In this document: positions 1 to 12,640 of the stretch, piece after piece
Layout: each line of letters opens with the position of its first letter
How positions within the stretch are numbered: position 1 is the first letter of the stretch
Source: Beaufortia kweichowensis
Taxonomy: Eukaryota; Chordata; Actinopteri; Cypriniformes; Gastromyzontidae
Assembly (NCBI GenBank): GCA_019155185.1
Contig: CM032804.1
Span: forward strand, 14,727,822 to 14,791,821
Direction: 5' to 3'
DNA length: 64,000 nt
Made by a program: the position numbers and the translations under genes
The notes under the pieces: model-generated
Databases searched by the model: none
What the model was told of the DNA's origin: nothing
The model's input: the letters and a program-made list of their open reading frames with translations, nothing else

Positions 1-2350
1 TTTTTGCAGGCGCTCTGTTGTCCTCTCTGTGAATGATTGATCTCAGAGGAATTGTTGGGACTTTGGACCATCTTCAGCACTGTTGATGTAGTCTTCCTGC
101 TCTGTTCTTAAGGACCTTCAGAGTTGATGTGATTCACTAACTTATTTTTCCACTAACTCAATAACTTATGAGTTATTTTTATATTTTAAGCATATGTTTA
201 AGCATATATTTTTATGAGTATGTGCAATCCCTGGGATTGCTTCTATGGCCTTGGCGAGACAAATTTACTGTTGTTAATTTCATTATGTCTAAAATTCATG
301 TTGAAATTCATTTTTTATTTCAAAACACACATTCATCCTGCATAAAGCATAATGCACGGTATCTGTATATATGTATAGAGTCCGAAACTTTCAATTTACA
401 CAGATGTCTGAGACACAGGTGTAGTTCATCACATCAACATTTACATTTTCATTTTAACAGGACATGTTATCTTAGCATTTGCTTCACAGACCTTGTGGTG
501 GCTTTAAAATAAATGACATTTATTTTGGAATTTTGACATTTTGTTTCTTATATTATGCGTAATGAGAACATGTTTAATTGTGTATGACGCTTACAAAATA
601 TCATATTTATGTTTATCCACTACATTTTATACATCTACAAAACTAAGAATATGAAAATGAAAAAAAAATATATATAAAAAGTGCACTAACTACGAGAGGC
701 TTTAAGGGACAAAAAAATTAATTCATCCTTAAATGTTGCTTTGACAGACTTGAAACCTCTGGCAAAGGCTCAGTTGTGACAAGCTGTACAGTGTGCTGCC
801 GCCCTCTAGTGGTAACGAATACAACTCAAAACTTCATGTTTTAAGAAATTAATTACTAATTACAAAAAAGTTCTTGGGAAGTTAAATTAGCATATGACTT
901 CAATATTTTTACCATGAAGTTGGAACTTAAGACAAATAAAAATCAATTAATTAAAGCATATGAAGTGAGGTCTGGTTTAAATGAATTCGAACATGTAGAT
1001 CACAAAAGCTGCCTACACACTTGTTATTCATAATAAAACAGCCCCTCTTCCTGTTTTCTGTGAACAAGAGGAAAAGGAACAGATCTTCAACCATCTTGAA
1101 CAATTGACTCAGACCAAAAAACAAACACGACAGTGTTAAACAATAAGGAATGCATTTAAAAGTGATTTCACGGATGACTGGCACTAAGAGAAGAGGGGAA
1201 AGGACCTTAGAAACTGTCTGTTCCTCCATGTCTCTTTACTCTCAATACAATGCTTGTTAATGAGACTGAGACAGTCTGCATCCCCCTTGTCAAGACCCTT
1301 AAGTTCAGGTGTCAGACTGCATTCAAAACAGTAAGTATTAGGTATAAGCATTGTTTTACACACAAATGCCACATCACACTGCCTTTTATAGTCACTGGTG
1401 CATTTAAATGAATGAAACCGCCAGTTAAGAGATGAAGTTCAAAAGAGAGATTTAACAGAATAAGTGTTAAAAAAGTGAATGTATCTCTTCGGTTAGTGAA
1501 GAGGGTTTTGAAGAAATGCACTTTTTGTTGGTAACACAGAGGGACTAAATGAAGAATAAAAACATACAAAAAGGCTTAGCCTCTTCAAGGCTCTATTAGT
1601 GTGGCTGAGTGCTTTTGCTCTACAAAAAAAACTTTACAAAAGAAGCGATGGCAATAAAAAGACCTTTCAGATGTATGATGGCCCAGTTACTTTACATTTG
1701 ATCACTGCCAAACAACATGTTACACCATCATATTGTATCTGGATAAGAGAAAAGGGAAAATGGCAATTTTTTTTATTTCACATCATTATAAAAAACACAA
1801 GTGATGTCTAGACAGCCTTGTTTTAAGACCAGGTTTACTATAGTAATTTTAAAGCAGACATGTCCCCCACCCACCACCAAACTATAGAACAATGTTTTGT
1901 CTGACTAAAAATGTGCTTCATGTGGTAACAGCTAAAATAATTAATCAGCAATATATTCATTATCACATGATTTAATATGACTAAAATAAACAACCGGACG
2001 ATTTTTCTAAACAATAATTAAGTAAGTGTTACAGTAATATTTTTATATTAACAAAATAATAATTATTCATTATTTAATTCAATTTATTCAATTTCATTTC
2101 ATTTGAAATTAATGTATTTAATTTATTTATTATTAAAAAAATTTACCTCTTACAGTGCAATATTTCAAACAGTTGATATCAAGTCAAGTAGTCAATAATT
2201 CATAATATCTTGTAATTATTAAATGTAAAAAATCATTCCAGCTGGCATGAGCTGAAAAAGTTTACAGATGACTGGAATGTAAAAATATTAAATATCTTTC
2301 TCATCATTATTGTCTATTTAAAGTGTTTATTTAATGTAATCTTTTCTGGC
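1..2350. other. AT-rich intergenic DNA upstream of foxj1, no gene seen
   Basis: No frame here has splice sites, codon bias or a recognisable product. The stretch is strongly AT-rich. A short motif of the 'ccctctagtgg' kind near 796-812 resembles the tails of fish retroposons, but no full element can be delimited. Confidence 0.6.
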
Positions 2351-2389
2351 CGTTCACATGTAAACGATAGTTTCTCGTGTCCTTTTCTC

Positions 2390-2723
2390 TTTGCCTATCA
2401 GACTAGAAATTGACGTGCGTGACGAGCGAACCTGTAAACTAGCGATTAAAAGCCGAATCACCATAGCAACCAGCAGACCAATAGAGGAACGGGAAGCTGT
2501 TTACAGGGGGGCGTGTCGTTGCTGGGGTGACCGGACAAACGTCCTGCAGCAGGTATTAAACTGCCCGGAGCTGCTGCTGCCCTGGAGACCTTGAACCGAC
2601 ACTCACACTCCCATTCTGCTGGAGTTACATCGACCTACCGCGGATAAAGTTGCTTTCAAAACGAGCTTTTGTGTTATTGGATGTAATTTTCTTATTACTC
2701 AACAACCCCTTCAATAAAGGCAG
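2390..2723 (+). promoter_or_regulatory. foxj1: foxj1 promoter region and probable 5'UTR exon
   Basis: The sequence turns abruptly CpG- and GC-richer than its surroundings. It ends in a good splice donor (cag|gtgag, exon end 2723). The matching acceptor is at 3470-3471, just before the foxj1 start codon, so a non-coding first exon followed by a roughly 750-base intron is likely. Two RFX-type X-box candidates lie at 2457-2470 and 2518-2531. The transcription start cannot be fixed; there is no convincing TATA box. Confidence 0.55.
2457..2470 (+). promoter_or_regulatory. Candidate RFX X-box
   Basis: The 14 bases ATCACCATAGCAAC match the X-box consensus GTNRCC-(2)-RGYAAC at every defined position except the first (A for G), and the spacer is the usual AT. 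RFX factors bind X-boxes upstream of ciliary genes and act with FOXJ1. The site lies about 1 kb upstream of the start codon and about 250 bases before the inferred donor of the first exon. A weaker match, GTTGCT-GG-GGTGAC, follows at 2518-2531. Confidence 0.5.
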
Positions 2724-3492
2724 GTGAGGTCATTTAAGGGTTTTCGATTATGCATGACAAATATAGTAATTGATTTAAAATAGCATATTAAACATGTTTT
2801 TCATTACAATAATTGTAGTCAAATAAATACATTTGAAAAGTTTTGCAATGTTGCAAAGCAGCTTTTCAAAAATATATTTTGGCACATTTTAGAGACTTAA
2901 CTTATCAGAGAAAAAACAGTGGAGAAATAAGGATGAAAATATGATACAAACAGAAAATGTATTTAATATATTGTTTTTTTAAAATACTTAATAAAAAAAC
3001 TTAACGTTATATAATTAACCCATGTTACAATGTGGATGCGTAATAAAATTAGACGATAAAACGTCTCATAGCTTGCTGATCATTTTTAACATTTATTTTA
3101 AAAACATTGATTAATTAGTAAATTAACAGCAAACATGCCATTTTAAAAATATATTAATTTATTTTAGATTAAGATTTTTATTTAAATATATGAATACTGG
3201 TGATTGATGCACCTGTCCTGCAGTGGAATGTTGTGTTTAGGATCTTCTCTATTGTCTGGTCCTAGTTATAGGATGTTGTAAAGACCTGCAATGTTTCAGG
3301 AAAGTTCTATGACCTCAATAATCTGTGGAATCCAAATAAATCCACATTCCTCATAAAAACATTTAACTAACTACTAACACATTTACATATAATTACATCT
3401 GAAACAAAGCCCCCTCAATAGAAATAATCCTATTTGCATTAATTATGCCTAAATTATACATTTCTCATTAGGATTTAGCTGGGGAAGAGACC

Positions 3493-5980
3493 ATGCTCTC
3501 CATGAGCTGTTCGGACCCCTGGCCGGAGGGCTCGGTGGTGCTTGAAGAGGAGGTGGTCACTGCGGCCACTCAGGCAGAACTGCTGGACAGGAGCTCAACC
3601 GACTTCAACGGCAGCAGCTGCAGCTCTGACAATCTAGACGACAGTCTGACCAGCCTGCAGTGGCTCCAGGAGTTTTCTATTCTCAACGCCAGCGGGGGTC
3701 AACACTCCTCCTCATCCAGTCATCACCAGAGTCACTTCTTTGGCAGCGGAGTAGGCTCGGATGCACCTTCGTCTCCTTTAGCCGGAGATCCGGCATCCAT
3801 TGGCATGCCGTTGACCCCGGGGAAGCCCACGGCCGCGTCTTTCAGCAGGGTCCCGTCCATGTTTGCTTTGCCCAGCCTGGTTGCGCATGGCCACTGCCCT
3901 GATGAAGTCGATTATAAGACCAACCCTCACATCAAGCCACCTTACTCATATGCCACTCTCATCTGTATGGCGATGCAGGCCAGTAAGAAAACCAAAATCA
4001 CCCTCTCGTGCATTTATAAATGGATCACAGACAATTTCTGCTACTTTCGCCATGCAGACCCCACTTGGCAGGTAAGATGCATAAGTTAAACATTTCAAAT
4101 GGTGCAGCGTCATAAAAACTCATTTGCACTTATTTACTGTATACGGCCTTTATAAAATAGATCAAACTGAGACCCACATCATTTGCATATCTGGAAAAGG
4201 GCAAAAGAGGGCTGTTTTGCTATTGTTTGAGCAGCCCAGAGTGAAAGAAACCATCTCAGCACCTGCTAAAGTAGATTGTGTATTGGAGAGAAAGCAATTA
4301 AAACCTTTCAGAAAGTGGATGTTAAAGGAAAGCTGTTTGTGTATTTAGCGAGCTTATGGATCACTACCACAAAGAATTAGAGCATTATTAGCTTAGTTGT
4401 ATAAACTCATCTGAAGTGAAAAACGTTGCTTAGTACATTTAAATAAGCATGTCTGGCCCTTTAAATCATGTTTATAATTTTTTATCTGCTTTTCAAAGTG
4501 ACACAATAAGGAAGAAATGAGCTTATGAGTTGGATATTTACAAAAAAGGGGGGATTTCTAAAAAGATATATTTGTTGGTGAATTATTAATTAACCTCTTA
4601 GCCATAGCCGCCATTCTCTGAGACAACTCAGACATTCTCTCAGTTTTTGTGTTATTTTAACTCAAAACAATATTTAACCAAGGTTAAGAGGTCAGTGCTT
4701 CATTTAAATGTAATTGCCTAGTGGTGCTGTGCTTGGTTTGACCAGTACCTTGATTCTCAGACCTCATGAAATGAAATTTATGTGAAAAAACCCTATGTGG
4801 TTTTTGCTATGTGTTTTTATCTCAAAAATATTGATGACTCATCTTGCACTAAGGGGCGTTTCTAAATGTTTATCCAATAAAACGCTCTCTATAGTGAGGA
4901 TGCCCCTCCTCCAAAACTACCTGCCGTTGACTAGCAATAGCAAATCTTAAAGAAAAAATATGCCTGTCGAGCAATTTTAAAGGGTATTTAATGACTTTAA
5001 AAGATACATACTTTAATAAAGTAGAAGTATAACACCAATTGACATCACATCCCAGATACCCTTGATAAAAACAAAATTTAATCAATGTAATGATGTCTTA
5101 TTTCATCTTATTAATTTACCCTTCATCATTGCAGAACTCCATCCGCCACAATCTGTCATTGAACAAATGCTTTATAAAAGTCCCAAGGCAAAAAGACGAG
5201 CCAGGAAAGGGCGGGTTCTGGAAAATCGACCCTCAATACGCAGAACGTCTTCTCAGCGGTGCCTACAAGAAGCGTCGAATGCCTCCTGTGCAGATCAACC
5301 CAGCTCTTCAGAACCGTCTCAGGATGAACACCCAAACCGGACAAGCGTTAGCGACCACGGCGATGTCTGGAAGTCTATGCGTGAGTCCTGAATCCCAGCA
5401 GCTCCTGAAAGAGTTTGAGGAAGCCACGGGAGCCGATCAGAACTGGGACCCTCGATTGGCTGAAGTCACCATGCTTGGTTGTTGGGTCTCAGGTAAGGGC
5501 AACAAGAGGAAGCAGCCTTACACCCACAGGACTGTTGGCAGCAAAGCTCAACGACGTTCAAGCTCCCCACTGCTGCTCACGGAAGAGCAGGAGGATTTAA
5601 GCTCCCTTAAGGGAAATTTTGACTGGGACGCCCTGCTGGACTCAGCCCTGAATGGAGAACTGAGCTTGAATGAAGGTTGGCCGTCAAACCCCATACAGGA
5701 TGATGACCTGATGGTCAGGGGCACACATATCAGCCCACAGGAGGCTCCCGGAGGTGTGGTTGAGAGCCATGTGCTGATGGAAACCCAGAGGAGCAGCGAT
5801 GTAGACTTTGATGAAGAAACCTTCATGGCCACAGCATTTCTGCAGAGTCCCTGGTCGGACGTGGAGGAAAGCAACCGTCCGGACTTTCTCTGTAGCTCAA
5901 CGGTCAATATCGATCAGCTGTTTGATCTGGGAGACTCTTTTGCGGGGGATCTGAACAGTAAGATCGAGTCTCTCCTTTAA
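3493..5980 (+). CDS. foxj1a: Forkhead box protein J1 (motile-cilia master regulator)
   Basis: Nuclear forkhead transcription factor that switches on the motile-cilium programme. There are two coding exons, 3493-4071 and 5135-5980, joined in phase 0 and giving 474 residues. The forkhead domain runs from about residue 147 (KPPYSYATLICMAM) to about 235, through NSIRHNLSLNKCF and GGFWKIDPQYAERLLSGA. The intron splits it after HADPTWQ, as expected for FOXJ1. The N-terminal block DDSLTSLQWLQEFSILNA is also a FOXJ1 hallmark, and an acidic C-terminal region follows. A second in-frame Met at residue 4 could be the real start; an acceptor at 3470-3471 puts the first Met 21 bases into the exon. Teleosts keep two copies; the a-paralogue label is a guess, the family is certain. 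Confidence 0.95.
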
Positions 5981-6960
5981 AGATGTCAAAGTGAGACATC
6001 AGTGACAATTACATGAAGTCCATTGGACCCAAACGTGTAAAAGAACAAAGAGGGTTAAGACATTTTACCTCCAATGATTTCATACTGGATTCCATGAACC
6101 CTGTTTTAAAGGTGTATGTATTTCTAATACTGATTTTTATGATTATGTTTTTGTATTTGACAAGTTATCTACCTTCATTGATCTACAAGCTAATCTAATC
6201 AGGATTTGTTCAAAGTGTGTATCATGTGTATGTGTATCAACACTGGATTCATGATCTGTGGACAGTATAGCACTGGAAAAACATAAAAAAGATGAACGTT
6301 TATTGTTGTTTACAATCCAAATTTGCATAATGGATCAAAAGTGACAGACTTTATTTGCTTTATTTGAAGAAATGAACTAATTGTGAAGAAAGTAAAATAT
6401 TTTATACATATTGTATCCTTGAAATGTACACAAATTCTGCAAGCAGTGCAAAAATGCATCTTAAACTGTACATTCAGTAAAATCAATGTTGTTTAGAGTA
6501 TATCTGAAACTGATTTATCTAGATTTCTAGAGAACAAGTATACGGTGTTCTTAGTGTTGAGTTACTGATATGGTTAAAATGTAACAGAGAAACTGCACTG
6601 CAATAATGAATGAGATTTAGGGGCTCCTACCCATGTATAATATAATGGACATTGATAGGTTGAAGTGTTTGTGCCAAACTTTCTCTTTTCCAGCTGAATT
6701 CTTGCTCTTCTGATAGATAGAGCTGTCTACATGCACATCTAATGTTGTGTTACAGTGGGATATTCTTCATGAAGACTTTTCTTTTCTTTTTTAGATTATT
6801 AGTACTAGGTTAATGTAGAAGGTATGTTTAATGAAATAATCATTTTTGTTTATAGGCACTAACATACACTACCCTAATGTCACCACCTTTAAGTTCTTTA
6901 TTTTTAAAGTAATGCAATTGGGTTTCATTAATAAATGATTGGGTTTTAATTCATCATCAT
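5981..6960 (+). other. foxj1 3' untranslated region (probable)
   Basis: AT-rich sequence without credible frames follows the stop codon. An AATAAA signal at 6930-6935 is a reasonable polyadenylation candidate. The 3' end is inferred, not seen. Confidence 0.4.
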
Positions 6961-8030
6961 TTATGTGCCAAGGAAAATAATTGGCAAAACTGAAATGTTT
7001 TCATGTGAAGAAACATACCTATTCTTGTTACCAGTGCCTGTTTGTGTTGTCATGTACTTAAAGTTGTCCAAATTCAGTCATGTACTTAATTATATTTATA
7101 TAAATCAAATGATGATAACAAAACGTCTTTCAAAGAAACATTTTTGACACACTTATCATAGATTATACAAATTTTACTTGGTTTTTAATTATTGCTAAGT
7201 GGTTATTAATGTTTTTATTTCCATTCCCAAGGATACAAATCGACATAACTAAAATCATCATTCACACTACACCTGTTTGCCTTTATTTTAGAAACTGACA
7301 CCTCTGCTACACCATCAACCGTGTTTATTATGAGCATAAACTTTTCTTTGTTTGTCTCTGATAATTTGATTTTATTAAAAAAAGAGAGATATCTTGTGTG
7401 CATTTGTCTGAGATGTTTTATACAGTATGTTGTGTCGAAGGGTTTGCAAAATATCTAAAACAGAAACTACCCAAAATGACTTTTTCTCTCTGCCGATTCT
7501 TCTCCATTTGTGTTCTTGCTTTTATTATGCAGTAGGAGGGACGTCAAATACAGCAGGATGGTGTGTGTGTGTGTGTGATTTACACAAGCATCACTCTGCT
7601 TGTCTTATTTTGGGGGTGGCACTCTCTGTGTGTGGGGGCTGTAAGGGCTTTGTCTTTGCTCAGTGAGATTCTCGTACCCCCCAGAGTTCCAGTCAGTCCT
7701 GCCCATGCCTCGTCCATGTGGGGTCCGGTGCGGACGACGTCCCACGCCCTCATATATCACAGTGCTTTTACAGTCATCAACAGGTCCTGGCATTCATATT
7801 GGGATGTTGTGGAGTAACTGGCTTGTACATAAAATGGTTTTGTTCGACATTGTCTTACTGTTCAACGGTCATTTTTTTGTTGTGAATCTCACGAAACCAG
7901 TCAAGAACATGTTTTAATTTAATTACATTTTACACATAATTAAGCTTAATTAAGGACTAATAATATACACCATTCAAAATTTTATTCTCATTACAGTATT
8001 ATAGTAACACAAAGTTCAATTGTAAAGTGT
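6961..8030. other. Intergenic DNA with short (GT)n tract
   Basis: A short GT microsatellite sits at about 7560-7578. The part from 7610 to 7800 is GC-richer than its surroundings. Small open frames are present but show no family signature. Confidence 0.4.
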
Positions 8031-8426
8031 TTATACATGATGGGTTTTATTTGAACCCTGTGATGAATTCTGGTTCTGTCTGAACCCAGAATATTCCTTG
8101 TCGAGAAGGGAGATAACATACTGACAAATGATCTTCAGATGATCACCTCCCTCATGAGGTCTGGGAAAACCAATCCATGCTGGAATTGTCTTTCCAGGTA
8201 AAGACACGTGATTGTAATGCGTTGGCTTGGTCAGATGAGAGGCCTTGAAACCAGATACAGGTATTATCCTGCAGTCTTGCTGATGGCTACAGGTAAGGAG
8301 AGCGCACTGATGAAATGCTAGACCTGTCACTTTGTTTTTGTCTTTTACAACAATGTTCAAAACGAAAAGTGTCACGTAAGCAAGAAATGATGTAACTGAA
8401 AATAAAATACAACAAATCAGTAACAT
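8031..8426 (-). CDS. Possible small single-pass membrane protein, unrecognised
   Basis: This is a 131-codon open frame in DNA where chance frames mostly stop within 60-90 codons. The predicted protein opens with a hydrophobic stretch (about residues 2-27) that would make a membrane anchor. A polar region with four Cys and segments such as KTIPAWIGFPRPHEGGDH follows. The base composition of about 8040-8340 is GC-richer than its flanks. I do not recognise the product. No splice acceptor sits just before the Met, so it would be a single-exon gene. Against it: the plus strand of the same stretch carries donor-like motifs (cag|gta) at about 8198, 8260 and 8292, so it could instead be a conserved non-coding or antisense transcript. 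Confidence 0.25.
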   Translation of the reverse strand: MLLICCILFSVTSFLAYVTLFVLNIVVKDKNKVTGLAFHQCALLTCSHQQDCRIIPVSGFKASHLTKPTHYNHVSLPGKTIPAWIGFPRPHEGGDHLKIICQYVISLLDKEYSGFRQNQNSSQGSNKTHHV

Positions 8427-9180
8427 TTAGGGAAAAAAATTGTCTTTTGGCACCAAGATTCAGCATTCATTTTTTTCATTTTAAAATGTAGAATTTAAAT
8501 CGAATTAAATTACAGACATGTGTTTATACACGTTTCTATTCTTCCCCAAAACATTTCTATTTACATTAGTTTAATTTATTTATTTATTTTGCAGATGCTT
8601 TTATCCAAAGTGACTTTAAAATTTTATTTTATGTGAAAAATATTTATTTGAAAAATATTGAGGACATTTTACCTTGCTATACAGCAAAATAAAGTTCTGC
8701 TTTGGTTACAATGTAACTGTTTTCACAGTTTTAAGTTTCGTTGAGAGAAATGTTTAATTACAGTTAGAATAAACAACATATATCGTACATTTCATTTCTA
8801 CACAAAACTTTGTCACACTTTCTTTTAATAGTCCATTTAAACATTCCATTATCTAGAAGTAACTTCACAACAACATGTCAACTAACTCTCATTAGAGTTT
8901 TAGTAGTTTGTTGTGGTTATGGTTACTGGATTAAGTTGCAAAGATATTTATTGTAAAATGTCTGTTAGATGACCATCGTTAATAACGTGTTAGCAGATAC
9001 AATAGAATTTCTAATGAGTAATACCCAAACAATATCTGTCATTTGATTCAATGCAGACTGGAGTTAATTCCTCTTTAAATCATTCATGAATTGAGCTTTC
9101 TTAAATTCTGGATTTTGCCCAATTGTGTTTGACGTCACACCAGAGAAGTGATATACAATTAAAGAAAGCATCCAGAAAAG
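8427..9180. other. AT-rich intergenic DNA, fragment of a dispersed repeat
   Basis: A fragment near 8575-8625 (ending in atgcttttatccaaagtgac) matches the conserved tail seen in many teleost dispersed repeats; related fragments occur at about 42290 and 55260. Nothing else is recognisable. Confidence 0.4.
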
Positions 9181-9840
9181 AGAGTAAATATCAGAGAGCT
9201 CAGGTCTTTACAGGAATGGGAGCCTATTTATCAGCCCGAGCCAGACGTCAGACTCTGGGATGAGGTGGGCGGGTCTACTACATTGTTGTGAATTTCAGCC
9301 ACTGGACAAGCTGTGCCTTTAGGATGGGCTTTGCGCCGTTTCCCGCACAACTCAATTGGCATTTTGCTACTGTGTACCACAAGGGCCAGTGATGTTTCAG
9401 ACAGCCCTCATGTGCTTAACCGATCCCCATGATCCAGAGAAAAGAGACAGTGGGCGGAGCGTGAAGTTAAGGGGGAGAGGAGAAGGGGAATACATCTTTT
9501 TTATCACATGGCCTCTGAAAGGCTGATCTCCTGGGTAACTACTGGTGCTATTGTTATGAGGGCCGAGCACAAAATGGGCATGGGTCCATAACAGTCTCTC
9601 CAGGCAGGGGTGGAGGGGTTTGATTAGGGAGGGTTGGCAGGGCGCAGAGCGAGGGGGTCTGGCGGCCGCTGAGATTTATTAAGGTGATGGCGTATGTCTT
9701 TGTAAAAGTGCATTTACCTTCCAAAGTCAGACCCTAATAACCCCCAACAAGGGAACTGTGTTATTTGGTTCTCGTCAGGGGTTTACTGTGTGCCGAAACA
9801 GGCCTCTTGAGTTGCTCAGCTGAGATGGAGCGTTGTAATA
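9181..9840. promoter_or_regulatory. GC-richer non-coding block, candidate conserved element
   Basis: About 650 bases are clearly GC-richer than the AT-rich DNA on both sides, with no long open frame. Islands of this kind between developmental genes in fish are often conserved enhancers. Composition is the only evidence here. Confidence 0.25.
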
Positions 9841-12640
9841 AACTATTTAGAATGGAAATAAACTCGTATGCTTACAAATCATTTGACATCTAATAGCAGA
9901 GTGTCCATTGACCTTAGGGTGCCAACATCAGAGAAAGCACATAGGACACGTTTGAGGATGTGAAAAGAGTCATATCTGTATAAATTCAGACAGCTGCCAC
10001 AACTTCCCCCTGCCTTTCTGAAATTGCTCAATGGATGCCTATGTAAGAACGTGTTGCAAAAATACTTCTTCTTGTTCTTTTACAGGTGTGACGGACATTA
10101 ACTTGGGTGCAAACCCGTTGAAATGAAAAGATCAGTGCCATAAACTCTAGTATGAAGATGCCCATATACACCACCAAATATCCCTGCTGATACACGCTGA
10201 TGAAAAATAATGGGTTGTTTTATCTCACATTTGGGTCGGATATGGACAAACCCAACTGTTGAGTCTTCCAATAATTTACCCACCCATGAATTTAAACATT
10301 GTTGTGTTTTGAACACTAACCTTCACATTTCAGAATGGGATGCTGCTGTTTTTCTACAAATTACAGTAAACCAGTTTTATCATGCTGGTTGATGAGATTT
10401 CATAAGCTTTGCCAGTTTGCACGTACTCAAAAATGTACTGAAAACCTGTATCGTACTCTAAAATAACTTCTTCCCAGGCAACATCACCAGCTCCTTCCCT
10501 CCAACCACCTGTTTCCATCCCATTATATACTGTAACCCTCACTTTTCACAATCCAAACAACCCCCAGGGAATAAATCCCACCCATTGTTCTTGTTAAACA
10601 TCCTTTTTTATCTCATAAATGCATCAGATCGTGAAAGTATAATGGATTACATTATACTCAACAAGTTGAAACATTGAAACGAAGCGAAGCATGATTACCA
10701 CATGAACGCTGATATCAGAGACGCTGAGGTCAGGAGGTGCAGTGGGCCATGACATGCTGGGTTGTAGGTGGTGTGTGTGTTTGGTGTGTGTGTTCTCGGA
10801 GAACTGTTTCTTTGTTAGCGAGACACCAGTGGCTGAGTAATCCGACATCCATCACCAGCTTAGAGAGCAATACACACACAGTGAGCAAGCATAAGGAAAA
10901 CAATACATAGTGAAACAGTGGGAGGCCCCTTATTCATTACGGGGAGCTGTGATGCTCTTTTGTAGGTGAATGGTGGGGGTGGTGAGACTGCAGAAGGTCC
11001 CCATGACAAAGCCATTTCCTGCTGTGGATTGGTCATTGCAACCAGCTCTAATGCTGTTTGTCATGTTGCTAATGGGTAGAGGTATGATTCAAAGTGTTTC
11101 TCTTAGGGTGATTGAATGGCTCAGTTTCAGCTATTAGGCTCAGACTCAAGACTCAAGAAGGTCTTGAGATGGTTTACTGGGAATATATAACAGCTAACAA
11201 GCCATGTTGTGTCACAGCTAGACTTTCACAATGAGAAGTATTTCTCACATGTGTGGTTTTGTTATCCACACATCATGGAATCTAATGTATTTGCACTGTT
11301 ATTATTATTTTTGCTATTTTAAAGCTGTATTGTACAAAATAGGATTATGCGATACGATCATTATCAGGGTTTCTTCCAGCTGAACCTGTGAAACATAATT
11401 ACTTGCTAAAGCACTTCTTGTGCGATTGTTGCCACCTTATGTATCGCTTTATTGTCTTCTACAGTAAATATTTGTTAGAAGTCTCTGCTAAATGCCTAAA
11501 TGTAAATGTGAAAAGGTCATGCAATAACGTATCAATTATCTTTTGGTCACACCTCATCATGTGATACAAATTTGCAGGTCAGAGTTCACAAACTTGAACT
11601 TTGGAACACAGCCAATAGCAAAAACTTTTTGGTCTGCTGCATTTGCATAGTGCGGTGGTTTCATAAAATAGACACAAAGCAATAAAAAGTAACAAAAAAT
11701 AAAATAAAAAAATATTATTCTTCAAGCAACATAGTCAGCAAAACAATTCAACAAAAATGGTTGTCAAACAACACTGTTCTGTAATGCGCTCATAGGTGTG
11801 TGTTTCTGAAGTAATTTACATCAACAGCTAATTTCAATGTGGCCAAAATCTTTTATAGACTAATGAAAGATTCCATGTGGCCAAAATCAGACTTAGTAGG
11901 TTTTGGTCTATTAGTCATCAAAAATGTACTCGTTTAGCAAAGAATGTAATGTAACTGCTATATTAAAGTTGAAATAATGCACTAGATGTTTTGTGTAATA
12001 AAATGCACACTTACACCAAGAACAATAACTATAAAGAATTTTTTTTATAAAGGTATAGTATCAATAGTTTTAGTTTTATTTGATCTATATAGTTACTGTT
12101 ATGATTCTTGGTAGAGACTGGGGCAAAGAATATCCACCCTAACACACCTGTAACCAACTATTATGTATCAGAATTCCTTTAACGTAAAGAAAATGTGTTT
12201 GTAGGAAAAAACACTGAATGGTGGCCAATGTTATGAAGCTCCAAAAAGCACATAGCCTACATTCATCATAAAAAAGACTCCAATGGGTTATTACATTTCT
12301 TCTGACGTGAAACCCTTTTCATTATTCATGCTAAATGTTTTTAGCTTACATCTAAATATCCTGAAAAAGCAACAGCTGTAGTTCTTTAAAGTTCTTGCCT
12401 TTATATTAATGGGTCAAAGTGTTACCTACACCTGTGCCTGCGATCATCATATGCAAACTAAAATCATTTCATCTGACATAATCTTTCATTTGATGTAATC
12501 AAACTACTGTTATTTTACTCAAGAGTGAGTATTTAACACAAATAATTCACAGACGCTGTTAAGTAAATCTATGTTGTCAAACAAGGCACAATACGTTAAG
12601 TCTTAACGAAGCTAAATGAGTCTGTAGGGTATTGTTTTCT
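9841..12640. other. Intergenic DNA, no gene seen
   Basis: No frame with coding character was found. A degenerate repeat tail (gctaaatgcctaaatgtaaatg) lies at about 11490-11512. Confidence 0.5.

Noticed and set aside
5548..5907. 119-codon minus-strand frame in foxj1 exon 2
   Set aside because: It is antisense to the conserved foxj1 coding frame and no splice or family support exists.
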